In this document: positions 39,369 through 42,968 of the stretch, in pieces | Numbering within the stretch: the stretch's first letter is position 1 | Layout of the letters: every line of letters starts with the position of its first letter | Assembly (NCBI GenBank): GCA_029859645.1 | Contig: JAOUCS010000017.1 | Location: 1-42,968 of the forward strand | Direction: 5' to 3' | Source of the DNA: Lysobacterales bacterium | GTDB lineage: Bacteria; Pseudomonadota; Gammaproteobacteria; Xanthomonadales; SZUA-36 | DNA length: 42,968 nt | The notes under the pieces: model-generated | Told to the model about the DNA's origin: nothing | The model's input: the letters and a program-made list of their open reading frames with translations, nothing else | The model's database searches: none | Program-made: the position numbers and the translations under genes

Positions 39369-40664
39369 ATGAGAACTGTTGGTATTCTGATCTGTACCCT
39401 TCTGTGGGCTTCGAGTGTTTTCTGTGAGGAGACCCACATTTATGTCAGCGACGCGGGTAACTTCCAGCAACCCCCCTGGCAAATTCTCAAATATGATGAA
39501 GATGGTGGAAATCCCCAGGTATTCATCACCGAAAACCTCGCCTGGCCCCAGGACATCGTGTTCCTGGAGGCAAGCAATACGGTGCTCGTTTCCAATTTGA
39601 ACAGCGGCAAAATTGAGAGGTACCACGCGGATACAGGCGAATACATCGATACGTTTGCACGAGTGATTTCGGGGCCTACCCGCATGAGGATCGGCAAAGA
39701 CAACCTGCTTTATGTGTTGCAGTGGAATGGCTCACCCAGGGTCAGGCGCTATCAGCTGGACGGCACCTTTGTAGATAATTTCACCGCTAGCGGACTTTCC
39801 CAGAGTATCGGTATGGATTGGGACAGTAACGGCAATCTGTATGTGGCCTCCTTCGGCCAGAAGCTGGTCAGGGTTTATGACCGCAACGGGGTTGACCAAG
39901 GAAACTTCATCAGTGGAAACCTGGCCGGACCGACAGATATCTGGTTTGATGACAATGGCGATTTACTGGTTTCCGATTGGACCGGTGGGGCCATCAAGAG
40001 ATTCAATTCCGAGGGTGACTACCTGGGTGAATTTATCCAGGGCCTGTCGCAATCGGAAGGGCAGGACTATTTGCCGGATGGCAACTTGCTGATCGGCAAC
40101 GGTGGATCCGGCGCTGTCAAAATGTATACCAGGGACGGGAATTACATCAAGGACCTGGTTGCCAGCGGGTCCGGGGGCTTGATGCAACCCAATGCGGTAG
40201 TCGTGCGGACCCCCAGCGACTTTCAGATCAATGCAGGCCTGAACGACGCCTGGTATGACCCCGCCACCAATGGCCAGGGCTTCCTGGTGGTGGTTTGGGA
40301 AGAAATCCAGTTGATGTTCGTGGCCTGGTTTACATTCGACCTGGAACGTCCGCCGGCAGACGTCGAGGCCATGTTGGGAGACCCGGGCCACCGCTGGTTG
40401 ACAGCGCAGGGACCGTATAGTGGCGACACGGCCACGCTGGACGTTTACGTGACCCGAGGCGGCGTGCTTGATTCGGCAGAGCCACCGGTCGATCCGCCGG
40501 TGAAGGACGGTACCCTGCGGATCAAATTCAGTTCATGTAAAGAAGGCCTTGTGAGTTATGACATTCCTTCGGTTAATCGCTCAGGCGAGGTGCCGATTGT
40601 ACGTATCGTTGCCGACAACGAAACGCTGTGCGAGGCGCTTGGAAGCACGCCGGCGCAAAATTAA
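39369..40664 (+). CDS. Exported NHL/SMP-30-like propeller with a C-terminal WYDP/GQG domain
   Basis: 431 aa from ATG 39369, with AGGA at 39357-39360 and a signal peptide (MRTVGILICTLLWASSVFCEE). Residues about 25-280 are a six-bladed propeller: NLAWPQDIVFLEASNTVLVSN, VSGPTRMRIGKDNLLYVLQWN-type units, GMDWDSNGNLYVASFGQ, PTDIWFDDNGDLLVSDW and QDYLPDGNLLIGNGG. The C-terminal domain has DAWYDPATNGQGFLVVVWEE, MFVAWFTFD, RWLTAQGPYSGDTATLDVY and TLRIKFSSCKEGLVSYDI; similar tails occur on many secreted proteins of Xanthomonadales-like gammaproteobacteria, function unknown. It is secreted and possibly cell-surface. It follows the glycosyltransferase at once. Confidence 0.85.
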   Translation: MRTVGILICTLLWASSVFCEETHIYVSDAGNFQQPPWQILKYDEDGGNPQVFITENLAWPQDIVFLEASNTVLVSNLNSGKIERYHADTGEYIDTFARVISGPTRMRIGKDNLLYVLQWNGSPRVRRYQLDGTFVDNFTASGLSQSIGMDWDSNGNLYVASFGQKLVRVYDRNGVDQGNFISGNLAGPTDIWFDDNGDLLVSDWTGGAIKRFNSEGDYLGEFIQGLSQSEGQDYLPDGNLLIGNGGSGAVKMYTRDGNYIKDLVASGSGGLMQPNAVVVRTPSDFQINAGLNDAWYDPATNGQGFLVVVWEEIQLMFVAWFTFDLERPPADVEAMLGDPGHRWLTAQGPYSGDTATLDVYVTRGGVLDSAEPPVDPPVKDGTLRIKFSSCKEGLVSYDIPSVNRSGEVPIVRIVADNETLCEALGSTPAQN

Positions 40665-40678
40665 TCAGGCAGCTGGCT

Positions 40679-41218
40679 TCAGCAGCGAAGCCGTTCATTT
40701 TCCCGTTCGAAAAGCGCTTTGATCACCGCACCATCCGAGGGTTCTTCCGTTAGCGTTTCCGGGTTCCACTGACTGCGGGGCGTGTCGAAGAAATCACCAC
40801 CATATATATGGATGCCGCCGGTAAACCGCTGTAGTGGATTGGTGACTGAATGGATTGCGTCAACCGGTAGTGCCGCGGCGTCACCTTCGAAAAGCGCTTC
40901 GGCGCCATATGCCTGTATCCCGTCGGCTGTTCGGCGCCAAAAAATGTTGTCTTCGCGGCCCGTATAGATGCCTATATTCGCCCACATCCCGTGGTTGTGC
41001 GGCATCAGGTTCATCCGCGGGGTCCAGGCGGCACAGAAAATAGTAAGGGTTACAGACCGGTGCAGCACTTTCAGGCCGGCCTGATCAGGCTCGCCGATGG
41101 CGGCGAGTGCCTGGCTGGGATTATCCACGGCCCGGGCAAGGACCTCTTTAACCGCAGCCTGCGGTTCAGCGTCCTTGTTGGCGTCGATACAATCTTCAAC
41201 AAAACGGTCAATGTCCAT
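40679..41218 (-). CDS. Cysteine dioxygenase-like RmlC cupin
   Basis: 179 aa single cupin. Metal ligands fit a 3-His iron site: MPHNHGMWANIGIY with His74 and His76, and AIHSVTNP with His123. Bacterial cysteine dioxygenases and 3-mercaptopropionate dioxygenases share this layout; the Cys-Tyr cross-link pair cannot be confirmed here. It is a predicted cytoplasmic Fe(II) dioxygenase acting on a thiol, less likely a non-enzymatic cupin. It is convergent with the NHL gene across 14 nt and unlinked to the sigma operon (46 bp away). Confidence 0.75.
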   Translation of the reverse strand: MDIDRFVEDCIDANKDAEPQAAVKEVLARAVDNPSQALAAIGEPDQAGLKVLHRSVTLTIFCAAWTPRMNLMPHNHGMWANIGIYTGREDNIFWRRTADGIQAYGAEALFEGDAAALPVDAIHSVTNPLQRFTGGIHIYGGDFFDTPRSQWNPETLTEEPSDGAVIKALFERENERLRC

Positions 41219-41264
41219 GGTTTGTTCCGTGCTGGCTGGAATTGATTTTGCCTGATAATTTTAT

Positions 41265-41630
41265 CTAGAACAAAGTATGCAGACCAAAAATCCGCTTCCA
41301 GGTCATGCGGGCAATTTTTGCAACAATGACCAACAGACCGGCAACGCTGTTAACCGGTAGCAGAATCCAGGCCATCCAGCCGTCGCCGACATCAAACAGC
41401 TGGGTGGTCAGCGCTTCGGTGAGCAAATTTATGAATTGCAGTGCCGGAGCGGACATCAGCCACAGCGAAAAAACAAGCACGATGGCCAGAACGGCCAAGC
41501 TGGCCAGCAGCCAGTGGATACGCCTGCGGGTCCGGAACATCACTCCGTCGACGAATGCGTCGCCTGCCAGTTCCTGTGCCGGTTCAGTAAACAGTTCCTG
41601 AAGGATGGGGTCCCGATCATCAGCCATCAT
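41265..41630 (-). CDS. Small two-helix membrane protein co-transcribed with the ECF sigma gene
   Basis: 121 aa starting at ATG 41630, overlapping the sigma-factor stop (41620-41622), with GGAG 5 nt before it. N-terminal about 40 residues are cytoplasmic and acidic (DDRDPILQELFTEPAQELAGDAF), then helix 1 (about 40-60, LLASLAVLAIVLVFSLWLM), a loop, helix 2 (about 88-105) and a basic C-terminus. This position after an ECF sigma factor suggests a regulatory partner or anti-sigma factor, but it has no recognised zinc-finger anti-sigma motif. Resembles short DUF5056-type proteins; that assignment is tentative. Confidence 0.7.
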   Translation of the reverse strand: MMADDRDPILQELFTEPAQELAGDAFVDGVMFRTRRRIHWLLASLAVLAIVLVFSLWLMSAPALQFINLLTEALTTQLFDVGDGWMAWILLPVNSVAGLLVIVAKIARMTWKRIFGLHTLF

Positions 41631-42192
41631 GATTTCTCCGTGCTACCTGGTCTGCGTAGGCAGCCAGTAATTCCTGTAATCGCTGGGAGCCTCGACGGAT
41701 GTGTGATTTCACCGTGCCGAGGGGAATTCCGGTCATTTTTGAGACTTCTCCGTGACTCATGCCTTCCTGGTAAGAGAGAACCACGCATAGCCGGACCGAG
41801 GGTGGCAAGACCGCCAGGGCATCGTCGAGATCCATGCCCAGCCCGGGGGCCTCGTGTTGAGCATGGTCGAAGTCTTCCAGTTCATCAGCCTTGCGTAAGG
41901 CATCGTTCTTGCGCAGATAGTGCAGCCAGGCGTTGATGGCCATACGCTTCAGCCAGGCACCAAAGGCCCGGGGTTGTTTGAGCATCCGGATTTTCAGCCA
42001 GGCTTTCAGAAACACCTGCTGGGCCAGGTCGTCAGCCAGGGTGACGTCACTGCACAACCGCCGCATCAGGTTGCGCAGCCAGGCCTGTCGCCTTCTTACC
42101 AGTTCTTCGAACGCCTTGCGGTCGCCGGTACGCGCAAGGCCAACGATCAACTCTTCGGGGCAATCCGGGTAATAACTGTGTGCGTCAGGCAC
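41620..42192 (-). CDS. ECF-type RNA polymerase sigma-70 factor
   Basis: 190 aa starting at GTG 42192, 5 nt after the upstream gene. Sigma region 2 reads LVRRRQAWLRNLMRRLCSDVTLADDLAQQVFLKAWLKI and KQPRAFGAWLKRMAINAWLHYLRK. Region 4 reads LPPSVRLCVVLSYQEGMSHGEVSKMTGIPLGTVKSHIRRGSQRLQELL-type with a clear helix-turn-helix (GMSHGEVSKMTGIPLGTVKS). It is a RpoE-like ECF sigma factor that would direct transcription in response to an envelope or other signal. It is in a three-gene operon with a DUF6249-like membrane protein before it and a two-helix membrane protein overlapping its end, likely regulators. Confidence 0.93.
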   Translation of the reverse strand: MPDAHSYYPDCPEELIVGLARTGDRKAFEELVRRRQAWLRNLMRRLCSDVTLADDLAQQVFLKAWLKIRMLKQPRAFGAWLKRMAINAWLHYLRKNDALRKADELEDFDHAQHEAPGLGMDLDDALAVLPPSVRLCVVLSYQEGMSHGEVSKMTGIPLGTVKSHIRRGSQRLQELLAAYADQVARRNHDG

Positions 42193-42197
42193 AATGC

Positions 42198-42632
42198 TCA
42201 GCCCATCAGTTCGTCACGACCCGAATCGTCGTCTCCGGTGTTCCAGCGTTTTGCAATAGAGGACGCCAGCAGGAATCCCAGTCCCAGGCAAAGAAGCAGG
42301 GCGGAAGCCCCCAATATCGGCATTTTTGCCTGCGGCACGCCTATCCCAAGGACCAGCGCCATCACGGCCAGTCCCATGGCAACGGGCAGTATCCACAAGG
42401 CCGTTACCTTGAAATCGATGTCATAGCGCTTGTTACGGCCACTGTTCAGTAACAGCAATTTGTCCATGACTTCCTTGTCGATGGGCTGGCCGCTTTCCGC
42501 CAGGCGCCGCAGGGTTTCATGCTGAGCCTCGCGCTTGCGCACACCATCCCAGATACCTGCCACCACAACGGCCGCGATAAAACCCCAGAAGGCCAGTGCC
42601 GCCAGTCCTGCCCCTAATCCAATGTTATCCAT
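42198..42632 (-). CDS. DUF6249-like membrane protein, first gene of the sigma operon
   Basis: 144 aa. ATG 42632 has GGGAG about 6 nt upstream. Helix 1 (about 7-28, GAGLAALAFWGFIAAVVVAGIW) is followed by a cytoplasmic segment (RKREAQHETLRRLAESGQPIDKEVMDKLLL), then two helices (about 79-100 and 104-124). The HETLRRLAESGQPI segment is the hallmark of DUF6249 proteins, which sit next to sigma factors in several gammaproteobacteria. It probably takes part in regulation of the sigma factor, though its role is unknown. Gap to the sigma start is 5 nt, so the genes are co-transcribed. Confidence 0.78.
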   Translation of the reverse strand: MDNIGLGAGLAALAFWGFIAAVVVAGIWDGVRKREAQHETLRRLAESGQPIDKEVMDKLLLLNSGRNKRYDIDFKVTALWILPVAMGLAVMALVLGIGVPQAKMPILGASALLLCLGLGFLLASSIAKRWNTGDDDSGRDELMG

Positions 42633-42727
42633 CTTCAGCTCCCGTATGTTGAGTGGCTTACACTCTGGATGATCCCATTTTCCTCTTTTTGGATGCAGTG
42701 ACCACGAAAGAGATCACTTTTATTGAT

Positions 42728-42968
42728 CTATTCATTACTGTCGGAACCGGATTCTAGAAACTCATGCACGACCGTGGTGACCCTGGCAGCTTCGCAACTG
42801 CTCCCCAGGTGCCCGCAATTGCTGTCAATGGCAACGTGCTGCTCACCGAGTGAGCGGCTCAACTCCCTGCCAGGCTGCGCGTTAACCATGTGGTCGTCGG
42901 TGGTGCCGATCACCAGCAAATCTGCATGGACTCTCTTTACATAAGGAATTTCATCCCGGGAATCGTTT
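42728..42968 (-). CDS. C-terminal end of an alpha/beta hydrolase (homoserine O-acetyltransferase-like), start outside window
   Basis: The frame is open to the right edge and ends at 42728. Read from the edge it gives NDSRDEIPYVKRVHADLL and then VIGTTDDHMVNAQPGREL, DSNCGHLGSSCEAA and VVHEFLES. The VIGTTDDHM segment carries the acid Asp, and CGHLG the catalytic His, of an alpha/beta hydrolase; this arrangement resembles homoserine O-acetyltransferase-like hydrolases. About 80 residues are visible, so the nucleophile cannot be checked. A plus-strand frame across the same bases is a shadow. Confidence 0.75.
   Translation of the reverse strand, partial: NDSRDEIPYVKRVHADLLVIGTTDDHMVNAQPGRELSRSLGEQHVAIDSNCGHLGSSCEAARVTTVVHEFLESGSDSNE

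Noticed and set aside
42723-42944. 73-aa plus-strand frame at the right edge
   Set aside because: It lies opposite the end of an alpha/beta hydrolase whose catalytic Asp and His motifs are visible on the minus strand.
1-42968. CRISPR array, insertion sequence, prophage or integron
   Set aside because: No regular repeat-spacer pattern, terminal inverted repeats, transposase/integrase motifs or phage genes were seen.

Overview
The window (about 43 kb, moderately GC-rich, densely coded on both strands) looks like chromosome of a free-living, probably marine gammaproteobacterium. The evidence is a SelO-type pseudokinase, MiaE-like tRNA hydroxylase, pirin, S10 carboxypeptidase, PQQ dehydrogenase, a secreted family-16 glucanase, and three TolB/TPR membrane proteins of a type that is multiplied in some benthic marine lineages. 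The lineage is inferred from family content only. I see no phage, transposase, integron, CRISPR array, rRNA or convincing tRNA.

Layout. 1-4.8 kb: end of a PQQ dehydrogenase, a membrane-anchored SDR, a glycine-zipper lipoprotein and a TolB/TPR protein. 4.8-5.9 kb: an AT-rich stretch and three tiny membrane-protein genes, one only 51 aa. 5.9-12.2 kb: S10 peptidase, HMA-fold mini-protein, old-yellow-enzyme flavoprotein, exported amidohydrolase, alpha/beta hydrolase and a small membrane protein. 12.3-14.2 kb: a tight minus-strand operon of exported SDR, HIT protein and exported Cys-phosphatase. 14.5-20.5 kb: HD phosphohydrolase, YVTN propeller and a 1,222-aa secreted GH16 protein under a LacI-type operator. 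20.5-27.7 kb: thioredoxin-GST pair (the thioredoxin apparently starting at ATT), an exported protein plus outer-membrane barrel, and two tandem TolB/TPR paralogues. 27.8-34 kb: DUF6265/SnoaL fusion, then a four-gene operon of alpha/beta hydrolase, two PYROXD2/CrtI-like flavoproteins and a GcvT-like folate enzyme. 34.1-36.5 kb: pirin and SelO. 36.5-40.7 kb: orphan pseudopilin, a 440-bp hairpin-rich gap ending in a clear terminator, MiaE-like hydroxylase, family-2-like glycosyltransferase and an NHL propeller. 40.7-43 kb: cupin dioxygenase-like protein, an ECF sigma operon and the end of an alpha/beta hydrolase.

The most interesting items are: (i) the GH16 protein, whose catalytic domain is inserted in a loop of a carbohydrate-binding-like domain that also occurs uninterrupted in the same chain; (ii) the flavoprotein/GcvT/hydrolase operon, which reads like an uncharacterised oxidative demethylation pathway; (iii) the cluster of three tiny membrane proteins; (iv) the hairpin-rich gap with an orphan terminator before miaE. 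None has been checked against a database here; all functional statements are family-level inferences.
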